64,000 nucleotides of DNA from Mesorhizobium sp. B2-3-12. GTDB taxonomy: Bacteria > Pseudomonadota > Alphaproteobacteria > Rhizobiales > Rhizobiaceae. Position numbers and translations under genes: made by a program. Location of the stretch: the NCBI RefSeq assembly GCF_006442205.1, contig NZ_VFVR01000009.1, positions 62,001-126,000 of the forward strand. Reading direction: 5' to 3'. The notes under the pieces were generated by a model, which made no database searches, was not told the origin of the DNA, and saw nothing but the letters and a program-made list of their open reading frames with translations. This document shows, in pieces, positions 17,240 to 25,966 of this stretch. Positions within the stretch are counted from its first letter, which is position 1. Every line of letters begins with the position of its first letter.

Positions 17240-18250
17240 TCACCATTCCAATGCGAAAACCAGCTTGCCGAAATGCAGGCCGCCGGCGGCCATGTGGGCG
17301 TAGGCTTCGGTCGCCTCACCAGGTGAAAACACCTTGTCGACGACCGGCTCGATCCCCGCCGCGCCGATGGCCCGGGCGGCGTCGATGAGATCGGACACAG
17401 ATCCGGTGTTGTTGCCGACCACCTTCAGCGCCTTGATGATGATCGGCAGCAGGTTGATCGTGGCCTCGGCGCCGGTGACGAAGCCTATGGTGAACAGCGT
17501 GCCGCCGGGCGCGGTGGCGTTGACGGCGCGGGCGAAGGTGGCGCTGCCGCCGGTCTCGACCACGAGGTCGGCGCCGAGGCCGTCGGTCAGCTCCAGCACC
17601 TTGCCGTCCCAGTCTGATGTCGCGCGGTAGTTGATGAGATGATCGGCGCCCAGGGTCTTCGCCCGTTCCAGCTTTTCGTCCGACGACGAGGTGATGATGA
17701 CGGTGGCGCCGGCGGCTTTCGCGAGTTGCAGGGTAAAAATCGAGACGCCGCCAGTGCCAAGCAGGACGACGACCGAGCCCGGACCGACATTGGCGGCGCG
17801 GATGGCGTTCCAGGCGGTGGTGCCGGCGATCGGCAGCGTCGAGGCCGCCTCGAAGGAGAGGTGCGCCGGCACCGGCACCAGCGAATTGGCCGGCAACACG
17901 ACATATTCGGCCAATGATCCCGGCAGCGAGACGCCGCGCATCTGCGTCATCTCGTAAGGCCGCGGCGGGCCGCCGATCCAGCGCGGCTTGGCATGGGCGA
18001 CGACGCGATCGCCGATGGCGAACCTCGTCACGCCCTCGCCCAGCGCGACGATCTCGCCGGCGCCGTCGGCGACGGGAATGAGCGGGAAACTCGGTCCGGG
18101 ATAATTGCCGCTCGCCACCGCCACATCGACGAAATTGAGGCTCGCCGCACGCTGGCGGATCAGCACCTCGCCGCGCTGCGGTTCGGGGTCCGCGACAGTG
18201 GCGGCGCGGAAGGCGCCCAGCTTGGGCTGGCTGAGTTCGATGGCTTTCAT
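17240..18250 (-). CDS. quinone oxidoreductase-like zinc-independent MDR protein
   Basis: A 336-residue NAD(P)H-dependent medium-chain reductase. The start at 18250 ('MKAIELSQPKLGAF') has CGGAG 8 nt upstream; longer in-frame versions run into the divergent LysR gene and were rejected. The N-terminal GroES-like fold has 'SLNFVDVAVASGNYPG' and 'PVADGAGEIVALGEGV'. The Rossmann motif is 'VLLGTGGVSIFTLQLAKAAG'. The catalytic-zinc Cys of alcohol dehydrogenases is absent, as in quinone oxidoreductases. The gene is divergent from a LysR regulator across 93 nt, a usual arrangement for LysR-controlled targets. Confidence 0.88.
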   Translation of the reverse strand: MKAIELSQPKLGAFRAATVADPEPQRGEVLIRQRAASLNFVDVAVASGNYPGPSFPLIPVADGAGEIVALGEGVTRFAIGDRVVAHAKPRWIGGPPRPYEMTQMRGVSLPGSLAEYVVLPANSLVPVPAHLSFEAASTLPIAGTTAWNAIRAANVGPGSVVVLLGTGGVSIFTLQLAKAAGATVIITSSSDEKLERAKTLGADHLINYRATSDWDGKVLELTDGLGADLVVETGGSATFARAVNATAPGGTLFTIGFVTGAEATINLLPIIIKALKVVGNNTGSVSDLIDAARAIGAAGIEPVVDKVFSPGEATEAYAHMAAGGLHFGKLVFALEW

Positions 18251-18343
18251 GGTTTCACTCCGGTGGACGATTGATGGATTGAGTGAACCTATTTGCTGCG
18301 CTATCTCTGGATAATCCTTGTTTTCTGCAATTGAGAACTGTGA

Positions 18344-19276
18344 ATGATGCAGCAATCTCACGAGCCCGCGACCCTTGCCGAAATGGCTGCCTTCGCCGCC
18401 ATCGCCGAGGCGCGGTCCTTCACCAGGGCGGCGGCCCGTGTCGGGCGTGACGCGACCATCCTGTCGCGGCGCCTGCAATCGCTGGAGGCGCGGCTGGGGG
18501 TAAGGTTGCTCTCGCGCACGACGCGCAGCGTGTCGCTGACCGAAGCGGGGGCCGAGTTCCTGGTGCGCGTGCGCGCCATTCTCGCTTCCGTCGACGAGGC
18601 CGAGGCCGTCGCGTCCGCGCATGCGGGCGGGCGCCCGCGCGGCGTGCTCAGGCTGGCGCTGCCCGGCACGTTCGGGCGCATGTGGATCGGGCCGCTACTG
18701 CCTCAATTCCTTGCCGAATTTCCCGATGTCCGCATCGAGGCCGAATTCTCCAACCGCTTCACCGACCTGGTCGCCGAGAATTTCGACGTCGCCGTGCGGC
18801 TGGGCAGCCTGGAGGATTCGCGCCTGGTGGCGCGCAAGATGGCGACGCGGCGCCGGCTGCTCTGCGCGGCTCCCTCCTATCTCGCCCGCAGGGGCAGCCC
18901 GGAAACACCGCAAGCGCTGCTCGACCATTCTTGCCTGGGCTTCTCGGGCTTCCAGACCTTTCCGGCCTGGGAGATGACCGACCGCAAGGGCCGGCGCGCG
19001 CGCGTCGAGGTTTCGGGGCCGCTGGTCAGCGACGATGCCGAGGTGCTGGTCCAGGCCGCCGTGCAAGGCGCCGGCCTGATGATGAGCACCGACTGGCTGG
19101 TCGGCCGCGAGCTCGCCGACGGACGGCTGGTGCCCGTGCTGGAGGAATGGACGCTGGCGGACGAAGGCGCGGTCTATGTCGTCACGCCCTCGGCCAAGGG
19201 AAAGGCCGCCAAGACCCGCGCCTTCGCCGACTGGATCGGCAAGCGCTTCGCGCCGGAGCCGCCGTGGAGGGGGTGA
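18344..19276 (+). CDS. LysR family transcriptional regulator
   Basis: A 310-residue LysR regulator. The winged helix-turn-helix at residues 8-70 reads 'LAEMAAFAAIAEARSFTRAA' then 'SRRLQSLEARLGVRLLSRTT', the family consensus. The effector domain is typical ('GVLRLALPGTFGRMWIGPLL' and 'VAVRLGSLEDSRLVARKMA'). It is closest to the subgroup that controls divergent oxidoreductases, and it shares a 93-nt promoter region with the quinone oxidoreductase gene. Confidence 0.9.
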   Translation: MMQQSHEPATLAEMAAFAAIAEARSFTRAAARVGRDATILSRRLQSLEARLGVRLLSRTTRSVSLTEAGAEFLVRVRAILASVDEAEAVASAHAGGRPRGVLRLALPGTFGRMWIGPLLPQFLAEFPDVRIEAEFSNRFTDLVAENFDVAVRLGSLEDSRLVARKMATRRRLLCAAPSYLARRGSPETPQALLDHSCLGFSGFQTFPAWEMTDRKGRRARVEVSGPLVSDDAEVLVQAAVQGAGLMMSTDWLVGRELADGRLVPVLEEWTLADEGAVYVVTPSAKGKAAKTRAFADWIGKRFAPEPPWRG

Positions 19277-19321
19277 GTATGCTGGAGCGTCTATCCCAGG
19301 CGTGACGCCCGGTCGCCGCCC

Positions 19322-20203
19322 CTACTCCGGCGACGGCACCGGCGGCTTCGATGTTAGCGCGGTGCCGGCAGCGGCGACAATGACCGCCGCGATGCCGGCC
19401 AGTTGCGGCATGGTCAGGCTTTCGCGCAGGAACAGGAACCCGGCGAGCGCGCCGAGGCCCGGCTCCAGGCAGGTCAGCGTGCCGTAGATGCGGGCAGGCA
19501 TGCGGGTCAGCGCCACCATTTCCAGGAAGAATGGCAGCGCGCTGGAGAACAGGCCGACGAGCAGCGCGCTGACCAGGATCGATGGCGCGAGCAGGCCGCT
19601 CCCTGCCTCGGCAATGCCGAAGGGTAGCACCAGCACGGCGGCGATGGCCATGCCATAGGCGGTGGTGCGGGTGCCGAGTTCCGCGCCCGCCTTCTGCGCC
19701 AGCACGATATAGAGCGCCCAGAAACCGCCGGCCGCCAGCGCCAGCATCACCCCGATCGGATCGAGCGGCTTTAGCGAGTGGATGAAGGGCGACAACAGCA
19801 CGATGCCGGCGACGGCAAGCGCGATCCAGGCAAAGTCGCTGGCGCGCCGCGAGGTCAGCGTCGCCACCAGCAGCGGCCCGGAAAACTCCAGCGCCACGGC
19901 GACGCCAAGCGGGATCCTGGCAAGGGCGGCGTAGAACAGAAGGTTGAGCGCGCACAGCGTCACCCCATAGGCGACGAGCCACGGCAGAGTGGCGCGCGAC
20001 GGTCGCATCTGCCAGGGCCTGAGCACGGCGATCAGCATCAGCGCGCCGATGACCAGCCTCAGCGTCGTTGTGCCTTGCGCGCCGATCACCGGGAACAGCG
20101 TCTTGGCGAAGGTGGCGCCGATCTGGATCGACACCATGGCGCCCATCAGCGCCGCGACCGGCAAGGGTGCTGCTTCGCGGCTGGCAACCGGCATCGATGT
20201 CAC
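19322..20203 (-). CDS. EamA/RhtA-type DMT exporter
   Basis: A ten-helix drug/metabolite transporter of about 293 residues, with two EamA repeats. The second repeat contains 'RIYGTLTCLEPGLGALAGFL', the typical 'sLEP' motif of RhtA-like threonine/homoserine exporters. I chose GTG at 20203 because GGAGG lies about 10 nt upstream; an ATG at 20194 and an upstream in-frame start at 20254 are alternatives. A 9-bp hairpin (20221-20244) sits in the leader directly before the ribosome site. The substrate is probably an amino acid or related metabolite. It is converging with the LysR gene and lies downstream of the arsenic operon on the same strand. Confidence 0.85.
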   Translation of the reverse strand: MTSMPVASREAAPLPVAALMGAMVSIQIGATFAKTLFPVIGAQGTTTLRLVIGALMLIAVLRPWQMRPSRATLPWLVAYGVTLCALNLLFYAALARIPLGVAVALEFSGPLLVATLTSRRASDFAWIALAVAGIVLLSPFIHSLKPLDPIGVMLALAAGGFWALYIVLAQKAGAELGTRTTAYGMAIAAVLVLPFGIAEAGSGLLAPSILVSALLVGLFSSALPFFLEMVALTRMPARIYGTLTCLEPGLGALAGFLFLRESLTMPQLAGIAAVIVAAAGTALTSKPPVPSPE

Positions 20204-20220
20204 TTTGGTCCATCCTCCAT

Positions 20221-20244
20221 GCCGGCAGGCGGAAACCTGCCGGC
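20221..20244 (-). terminator. stem-loop between the MFS gene and the EamA gene
   Basis: GCCGGCAGG (20221-20229) and CCTGCCGGC (20236-20244) form a 9-bp stem with a 6-nt loop. It lies 104 nt after the arsenic-operon MFS stop and 18 nt before the EamA start, so it could end the arsenic transcript or fold in the EamA leader. Confidence 0.45.
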
Positions 20245-20347
20245 ACCAACGCAATAGGGTGAACCGGCCTAACTGTCGTGATGCAGTGCGGATGCCTCGA
20301 TGAGGGCACGGCTAAATGGCATGACCGGCGAGCATTGCCGTCGAACG

Positions 20348-21586
20348 TCACATCAGGTCGCCGCGCCCGTCCGGCAGTCTCGTGATCGCTGCCAGGACCA
20401 GCAGCGCGGCACTGCCCAGAACCGCCATCGCCCCGAGCGACCAGGCAATGCCGACATGCACGATGGCGACCGACAAGGCAAAAGGCGCGACGGCCGACAC
20501 GATCAGCCGGGCCGACATCACCCGCCCTTGCAGCCGGCCGTAGCCCTCGCTACCGAACAATCCAAGCGGCAGCGAGCCGGTGACGATGCTGAAAAGCCCG
20601 TTGCCCATGCCGAAGATGACGGCGAACGCCATCGCACCGGCGATGGAGGGCGCGGTACTATCCAGCACGACCACACCGGCCGTCATCAGGCTGGCCGAGA
20701 TGATGGCAAGCATCAAGGGCGACAGCTTGCCGCCGAAGATCATATTGACGAAACGGCTCAACACCTGTGACGGCCCGAACAGCGTTCCGACGATGGCGGC
20801 GGTCGCGCCGAGGCCAAGTCCGGAAAGCAGCGGCACCATATGCACCAGCACGGCGGCGGCGATCAGGTTCTGCAGCGAGAAGGCAATGACCATCAGCGCC
20901 AGGCCGAGCGGCCGCGACGAGGCGGGAAGCGATCCCTTGATATGCCGTGGCGGCGCGCTTGCCGCCCGCCTGCCCTTGGCAAGCCCATGCGAGAGCCAGG
21001 CGTGCAGCGGCAGGCAGACAAGCAGGTTCAGCCCCGCGAAGACAAGATAGACGCTTTGCCACGACATGTGCGCGTGCAAGGCCGAGGTGATCGGCCAGAA
21101 CACGGTCGAGGCGAAGCCGGCAATGAGGGTGAGGTAGGTAATGCCGCGTTGCGCGGCATGCGGCCTGATCTGCACCAGCAGCGCGAAGGCGGCGCCGTAC
21201 TGCACCAGGTTCGATGCCACTTCGAGGACGATCAGCGCCGCCACGAAAGCCACGGCCGCGGGAGCGCTCGCGCAGGCGGCGAGTGCCGCCGCTGCCAGCA
21301 CCGAGCCGGCGGTCATGACTTTCCCGGCGCCGAAGCGGTCTATCCAGCGTCCCAGCCAGGGCGCCGTCAGGCCGCCAACCAGCAAGGCGGCCGAAAGCGC
21401 GCCGAAAATCCATTCGGTCGGCCACCCCAAATCCCTCGCCATGTCGGCGGCAAGGATACTGAAGCTGTAATAGAGCGTGCCATAGCCGATGATCTGGGTG
21501 ATCCCCAGGGCGGCAATCGCGGCTATCGGCGCGCGTTCCGAGGCATCGAGGTCGGATAGGCCCCGATCACTTGCTGCCACGGTCAC
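20348..21586 (-). CDS. MFS transporter, ArsK-like candidate metalloid exporter
   Basis: A 412-residue major facilitator protein with 12 predicted helices, for example 'ALGITQIIGYGTLYYSFSIL' and 'WIFGALSAALLVGGLTAPWL'. The GTG start overlaps arsC by 20 nt and has GAGGTGG six nt upstream, so it is translationally tied to the arsenic operon. MFS proteins in this position in Rhizobiales are known as ArsK (arsenite/antimonite efflux), and that is the best guess. No acr3, arsB or arsH gene is visible here, so this protein and the aquaglyceroporin would be the only exit routes. The substrate is inferred from context. Confidence 0.75.
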   Translation of the reverse strand: MTVAASDRGLSDLDASERAPIAAIAALGITQIIGYGTLYYSFSILAADMARDLGWPTEWIFGALSAALLVGGLTAPWLGRWIDRFGAGKVMTAGSVLAAAALAACASAPAAVAFVAALIVLEVASNLVQYGAAFALLVQIRPHAAQRGITYLTLIAGFASTVFWPITSALHAHMSWQSVYLVFAGLNLLVCLPLHAWLSHGLAKGRRAASAPPRHIKGSLPASSRPLGLALMVIAFSLQNLIAAAVLVHMVPLLSGLGLGATAAIVGTLFGPSQVLSRFVNMIFGGKLSPLMLAIISASLMTAGVVVLDSTAPSIAGAMAFAVIFGMGNGLFSIVTGSLPLGLFGSEGYGRLQGRVMSARLIVSAVAPFALSVAIVHVGIAWSLGAMAVLGSAALLVLAAITRLPDGRGDLM

Positions 21587-21980
21587 CGGTGACCACCTCG
21601 CCGTCTTCCTTGGTGAAATGGTTCACCGGATGGTCAAGCAGGTCGAGCACAAGCTCGGACGGCCGGCACAGCCGCGTCCCCTTGGACGTCTCGACGATCG
21701 GCCGGTTGATCAGGATCGGATGCCTCAGCATGGCATCGAGCAGCTGCTCGTCGCTGCATTTGGGATCGGCAAGGCCAAGCTCGGCATAGGGCGTGCCCTT
21801 TTCGCGCAGTACAGCGCGCACCGGAATTCCCATGGCGGCGATCAGCTGGCGCAGGCGGTCCCGGTTGGGCGGATGTTTCAGATACTCGATGACGACAGGC
21901 TCCTCGCCACTCGCCCTGATCATGGCAAGCGTGTTGCGCGAGGTGCCGCAGTCGGGATTGTGGTAGATCGTTACGGTCAT
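21567..21980 (-). CDS. arsC: arsenate reductase, glutaredoxin-dependent type
   Basis: A 137-residue arsenate reductase of the ArsC/Spx fold. It has 'MTVTIYHNPDCGTSRNTLAM' with the catalytic Cys11 and the arginines expected to bind arsenate, R59 ('VLREKG'), R93 ('INRPIVET') and R106 ('LCRPSE'). These correspond to the R60/R94/R107 triad of E. coli plasmid ArsC. The start at 21980 overlaps the aqpS stop (ATGA). It reduces As(V) to As(III), which then leaves the cell through the neighbouring channel or transporter. Confidence 0.95.
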   Translation of the reverse strand: MTVTIYHNPDCGTSRNTLAMIRASGEEPVVIEYLKHPPNRDRLRQLIAAMGIPVRAVLREKGTPYAELGLADPKCSDEQLLDAMLRHPILINRPIVETSKGTRLCRPSELVLDLLDHPVNHFTKEDGEVVTGDRGSK

Positions 21981-22684
21981 GGCGCGGCCTCGACGGCAAG
22001 AGATTGGATTTCGGATTGCGGCTGCAGCAGCCACGTCATCAACACCAGCGCGAAGCCGGCGCCTGCGAACTCGGCGGCGATGAAGCCGGGAAGACTTGCC
22101 GGGCTGATTCCGGAATACGTGTCCGTGAGCGCCCTCGCCACCGCGACCGCGGGATTGGCGAAGGAAGTCGAGGCGGTGAACCAATAGGCAGCGGTGATAT
22201 AGAGGCCAACCAGCCAGGGCACGGCCACGCGTTCGAAGCGCAGGCCGGCGAGGATGACGGCAAGCAAGCCGAAGGTCGCGACGCCTTCCGAAAGCCATTG
22301 CCCGGCGCCGGTGCGGTCATGCGTCGACAGCGCCAGCGGCGCCAGGCCGAACATCAGATGCGTGATCGCCGTGCCGGCAATGCCGCCGGTAAACTGCGCC
22401 AGCATATACAAGGCGCAGTCGCCGGCCGACAGCCGGCGCGAAAACGTCAGGGCGAGCGACACGGCCGGATTGAAATGGGCACCGGATATCGGGCCGAGGA
22501 TCGTGATCAGCACGACGAGGCTCGCACCGGTTGGCAGCGTGTTGCAGAGAAGTGCCAGCGCGCCGTCGCTCGTCAGCGACTGTGCCATGATCCCCGAACC
22601 GACGACCGTGGCCACCAGCAGCGCCGTGCCGAGGCTTTCCGCGACCACACGGCGCGGCAGGTCGAACTGCCGCTCGACTGTCAT
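21977..22684 (-). CDS. aqpS: MIP-family aquaglyceroporin for arsenite
   Basis: A 235-residue aquaporin-fold channel with the two NPA boxes, 'GAHFNPAVSLAL' (first half) and 'SFANPAVAVARALTD' (second half), and six hydrophobic segments. The start at 22684 overlaps the arsR stop. The order arsR-aqpS-arsC matches the Sinorhizobium meliloti operon, in which the channel lets arsenite made by ArsC flow out of the cell. Longer in-frame starts within arsR were rejected. Confidence 0.93.
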   Translation of the reverse strand: MTVERQFDLPRRVVAESLGTALLVATVVGSGIMAQSLTSDGALALLCNTLPTGASLVVLITILGPISGAHFNPAVSLALTFSRRLSAGDCALYMLAQFTGGIAGTAITHLMFGLAPLALSTHDRTGAGQWLSEGVATFGLLAVILAGLRFERVAVPWLVGLYITAAYWFTASTSFANPAVAVARALTDTYSGISPASLPGFIAAEFAGAGFALVLMTWLLQPQSEIQSLAVEAAP

Positions 22685-23034
22685 CGCGCCGTCTCCCGCG
22701 CATCGGCCGCACAGCAGCTTGGCGTCAGCGCCGGCGCGCAGATTTCCGGCCTTCCGGAGCAGCAATCCTCCATCAGGAAGCGGATCAGCCCGCTCAGCGC
22801 TTCATATTCGGCGCTGTAGACCATCGAGCGGGAATCGCGGCGCACGCTTACCAGCCCTGCCCGTTCAAGTTCCTTCAGGTGGAAGCTCACATTCGAGGCC
22901 GAGACCTCGACCTTCTCGGCGATGGCGCCCGCGGCAATACCATCCGGACCCGCGATCACCAGATGCCGCAGGATGCGCAGCCGCGTTTCCTGCGAAAGGG
23001 CCGCGAAGGCGGACAGGGCTTGACGTTCATCCAT
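22681..23034 (-). CDS. arsR: ArsR arsenic-responsive repressor
   Basis: A 117-residue ArsR/SmtB winged-helix repressor ('LSQETRLRILRHLVIAGP' and 'VSASNVSFHLKELERAGLVS'). It lacks the classical ELCVCDL helix-3 site. Instead cysteines cluster at the C-terminus: C91-C92, C99 and C107-C108. This resembles the C-terminal Cys-Cys...Cys arsenite site of Acidithiobacillus ferrooxidans ArsR. It is the first gene of the arsenic operon, and an inverted repeat lies directly before its start. Confidence 0.92.
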   Translation of the reverse strand: MDERQALSAFAALSQETRLRILRHLVIAGPDGIAAGAIAEKVEVSASNVSFHLKELERAGLVSVRRDSRSMVYSAEYEALSGLIRFLMEDCCSGRPEICAPALTPSCCAADARETAR

Positions 23035-23035
23035 A

Positions 23036-23061
23036 TTTCAACAATCCTATAAATATTGAAA
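23036..23061. promoter_or_regulatory. candidate ArsR operator
   Basis: TTTCAA at 23036-23041 and TTGAAA at 23056-23061 form an inverted repeat with an AT-rich 14-nt centre. It lies between arsR (start 23034) and the divergent DUF6428 gene (start 23077), so one dimer site could repress both. Confidence 0.6.
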
Positions 23062-23076
23062 CAAGGATTACCTCAC

Positions 23077-23613
23077 ATGCTCGCCTCTGACAATCGGGAA
23101 TTTGAACCCGCCACTGGTGACCCCGAGGACATCACCATCGCTGGTCTCCTGGGCTTTCTGGCCGGCCACGAGGACAGGCAGCTGGTGTTTTTCCATGATG
23201 GCCGGTCGGTGAAGCCCGGCTACCACGTCACCGAGGTGAAGGCCGGCACATTCGCCGCGCTGGACTGCGGCGCCAACCCGGAAGCCTGGGCCGAGATCTT
23301 CATCCAGCTCTGGGACGTCGACGAGGGCGACCGCACGCATATGCCGGCCAGGAAATTCTCAGCGATCATCCGCAAGGTGACCGAGCATGTCGATCTCAAC
23401 CCTTCCGCCCGGCTGACCTTCGAGGTCAGCGACGGTGTGCGTCCGATCGCGCTTTATCGGGCCGCCCTTCCCCAGCTCGCCGACGGCGCCGTGCATGTGG
23501 ACCTTTCGCCCCGGCCGGCAAGCTGCAAGCCGCGCGACCGTTGGCTGGAGGAGGGTCGAAAACCCAAGGCCTGCTGCGAGCCTCCCGTCGGCTCGCAACC
23601 GTGTTGCGGATAA
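23077..23613 (+). CDS. DUF6428 family protein with cysteine-rich tail
   Basis: A 178-residue protein divergent from arsR. I start it at ATG 23077 with AAGGA upstream; a TTG at 23056 is in frame but lies inside the putative operator. The body ('LVFFHDGRSVKPGYHVTEVK', 'EIFIQLWDVDEGDRTHMPA') matches the DUF6428 family often found in arsenic islands. The tail has a Cys in 'PASCKPRD' and Cys pairs in 'KACCEPP' and 'QPCCG', suggesting metalloid binding. No enzymatic motif is visible. Its placement on the arsR operator suggests induction by arsenite. Confidence 0.8.
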   Translation: MLASDNREFEPATGDPEDITIAGLLGFLAGHEDRQLVFFHDGRSVKPGYHVTEVKAGTFAALDCGANPEAWAEIFIQLWDVDEGDRTHMPARKFSAIIRKVTEHVDLNPSARLTFEVSDGVRPIALYRAALPQLADGAVHVDLSPRPASCKPRDRWLEEGRKPKACCEPPVGSQPCCG

Positions 23614-23754
23614 ATTGCTCGCCTCCAGGCAAGGAAGGCTTCGTCCCTCAGTTCAGGGCTGGCATCGGGCGACAGTCCCGGTGCGATGCACCATCCAACT
23701 CGCTGTTTCACCCAATTACCAAGGGAAAACGCTAGGCACACTTCAGGAACGGCC

Positions 23755-24846
23755 TTAGGCCGCGGCGGCGGAGCGCTTGAACACGATCGTGACCCGGGTG
23801 CCCGCATCGGCGCTGGAAGCCACGTCGAACTCGGCCTTGGCGTTCTCCGTCAGCGACTGGGCGATGAGGGCGCCGAGCTTGCCTTGCTTGGGCCAGCTCT
23901 CGCCTTCCGGCAAGCCGATCCCATCATCGGCGACGACGACGCGGCAGCCATCACCGTTCACGACGCTATGCAGCGTGATCGTCCCGCTGTCACGCCCGCG
24001 AAATGCATGTTTGAGCGCGTTGGTCAGCAGTTCGTTGACCACCAGGCCAGTGGGCATGGCAACGTTGATGGAGACCGGATAGGTGTCCACCTTCATGTCG
24101 AGGCGAATGCCCTCGACAGCATGCGAGGCCATTACGGCCGAAGCGATCTGGCTGAGATAAACGCCGAGATCGACCTCTTCCTTGTGCTCCTCGCCCGAAA
24201 GCGTCTGATAGAGGATCGCCAGGGCATCGACGCGGCCGGCCAGTCTTTCGAATCGCTTCTGGTCCGGCTCGGTCGCATTGCGCGTTTCGAGCCGGATCAA
24301 GGCGGTGATCATTTGCAGATTGTTCTTCACCCGGTGCTGCAATTCGCGCAGCAAAGTGTCCTTCTCGCGGACCCGCTCCTCGATCGAACGTGCATCTTCG
24401 GTCTCGCCATGCGCCGAGACGTCGACCAGTGCCACCAGACGGAAGCAGGCCTTGCCATTGTCATCCTCGATGACGTTGGAATAGACGTCCACGATGGTAG
24501 GTTTGTCCTCGACCCGCTCCAGCCGGAACGTACCGATGAAATCGGTATCTTCTACGACCGCGTCGGACAGCGCGCGATCTTTGTTCTGGTGCAGGCCGAC
24601 GCCGGAAAGTGCCGCCCAGTCCATCTGGGCGAGCCTGGCCGCCTTCAAGCCGGACAGTTTCTCGAACTCCGGATTGGCATAGACAACACGTTCCTGCCCG
24701 CCGAGATCCGAAACCGCGATTGCAATCGGCACCTGGTCGAGGAATTTCTTAAACTGTTCGCTTTCCAGCGCGCTGGCTAGATCCGGCGTTTCGAGCAACT
24801 GCTCGACCGTCTCCGCCTTGTCTGAATTCGACGTCATATTGTGCAT
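23755..24846 (-). CDS. PAS-domain HWE/HisKA_2 sensor histidine kinase
   Basis: A 363-residue soluble kinase with no membrane segment. Residues 30-145 form a PAS domain ('VPIAIAVSDLGGQERVVYAN'); the LOV flavin-binding motif GxNCRFLQ is absent. The phosphoacceptor is H171 in 'LLRELQHRVKNNLQMI', the HisKA_2 signature. The ATPase part has 'GLVVNELLTNALKHAF' and 'VADDGIGLP'. It lies 76 nt after the KaiC-associated kinase on the same strand, so the three genes may form one unit. Such kinases often belong to the general stress response of alphaproteobacteria. Confidence 0.88.
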   Translation of the reverse strand: MHNMTSNSDKAETVEQLLETPDLASALESEQFKKFLDQVPIAIAVSDLGGQERVVYANPEFEKLSGLKAARLAQMDWAALSGVGLHQNKDRALSDAVVEDTDFIGTFRLERVEDKPTIVDVYSNVIEDDNGKACFRLVALVDVSAHGETEDARSIEERVREKDTLLRELQHRVKNNLQMITALIRLETRNATEPDQKRFERLAGRVDALAILYQTLSGEEHKEEVDLGVYLSQIASAVMASHAVEGIRLDMKVDTYPVSINVAMPTGLVVNELLTNALKHAFRGRDSGTITLHSVVNGDGCRVVVADDGIGLPEGESWPKQGKLGALIAQSLTENAKAEFDVASSADAGTRVTIVFKRSAAAA

Positions 24847-24922
24847 CCAGGATATTTCTGGATGGCACTAATATCAGCGAAGCGACGGACGAGCTATCGC
24901 CAAAGCGGCAGTTCCAACGGCA

Positions 24923-25966
24923 TCATGAATAGGCCGGCACCAGCCTGGTCTCGCGCAACGGCAGCGCCATGGTGAAATGCAGGCCGTCGCGAAGATAGTT
25001 CAGCCTGATGCTGGCATCGCACTGCACGGCCACCACCTTTTCCAGGAGCGTCGTGCCGAAACCGCGCCGCGTTGGCGGCTCGACCCTGGGGCCGTCCAGT
25101 TCCTTCCAGTCGAGATTGACGATCCGCGCGTCGCCGGCCCTGCCGACCGACCAGCGCACGTCGAGCCGGCCGAGCGGGCGCGAGAGCGCGCCGAACTTGG
25201 AAGAGTTGGAGGCAAGTTCATGGAACGCCATGCCGACCGGGATCGCGATATCGGCGATCAGCGCGACATCGGGGCCTTCGATCACGATGCGAGGCGTGTC
25301 GCGCGTCTCGTAATGACGAAGCTCCCGCTCCAGCAGCTTGTGCAAAGAGGCCGTTTGCCAATAATCATCGGTCAGCATCGAGTGCGTGTCGGCCAGGGAG
25401 ACGATCCGGGCCGAGAAGTCCTTCATGAAATCCTCGATGCTGCCGCTCGACCTGGCGGTTGCTCCCATCATCGCCCGCACATTGGCCAGTGTGTTCTTGA
25501 CGCGATGATGCAACTCGCGGATGAGAAGCTTCTGCCGGTCGGCGACCTCCTGCTTCTGTTCGATATAGGATTTGACCTCAAGCTGGCGAGCGCGTGCGCG
25601 CAGCGCCGAGCGCACGGAATTGGTCAGGCTCGACGCCAGGAAGGGCCTCTCCAGCACGATGAGGTAGCGATCGAGAAAGGCCAGTCGCTTGTCGAAATCG
25701 GTCCCGCGCATCACCAGAAGCACGATCGGAAAATCCGACCATGCCGGCTGCCTTTCGAGCCACGCCGCAAGACGGCCTCGATCCACGTTGATAAGGGCTT
25801 CCTCGGCAACCACCAGGCACTGAGCCCGCTCCAGCAGCGGCAAGGTGTCCTCGAGGGAAGAGCAGATGTGCGCGTCTATCTTGCTCGCCGCCAGAATAGA
25901 GACGGCGATCCGGGCGTCGCGTCCGACCGGAGTCAGCACGAGCACGGAGGTTTCCGCTGCCGTCAC
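24923..25966 (-). CDS. HWE/HisKA_2 histidine kinase with degenerate receiver domain, KaiC-linked
   Basis: A 347-residue soluble kinase starting at GTG 25966, which overlaps the KaiC stop (GTGA). Residues 5-125 look like a receiver fold ('VLVLTPVGRDARIAVSILAA', 'DFPIVLLVMRG'). The usual phosphoacceptor Asp is replaced ('CLVVAEEALINVD'), so it is probably a pseudo-receiver. The kinase core has H154 in 'LIRELHHRVKNTLANVRAMM', then 'GMAFHELASNSSKFGAL' and 'GFGTTLLEKVVA'. The coupling to KaiC suggests that it reads out the KaiC state. Confidence 0.87.
   Translation of the reverse strand: MTAAETSVLVLTPVGRDARIAVSILAASKIDAHICSSLEDTLPLLERAQCLVVAEEALINVDRGRLAAWLERQPAWSDFPIVLLVMRGTDFDKRLAFLDRYLIVLERPFLASSLTNSVRSALRARARQLEVKSYIEQKQEVADRQKLLIRELHHRVKNTLANVRAMMGATARSSGSIEDFMKDFSARIVSLADTHSMLTDDYWQTASLHKLLERELRHYETRDTPRIVIEGPDVALIADIAIPVGMAFHELASNSSKFGALSRPLGRLDVRWSVGRAGDARIVNLDWKELDGPRVEPPTRRGFGTTLLEKVVAVQCDASIRLNYLRDGLHFTMALPLRETRLVPAYS

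Noticed and set aside
23686..24780. 364-codon plus-strand frame
   Set aside because: Antisense shadow of the PAS histidine kinase.
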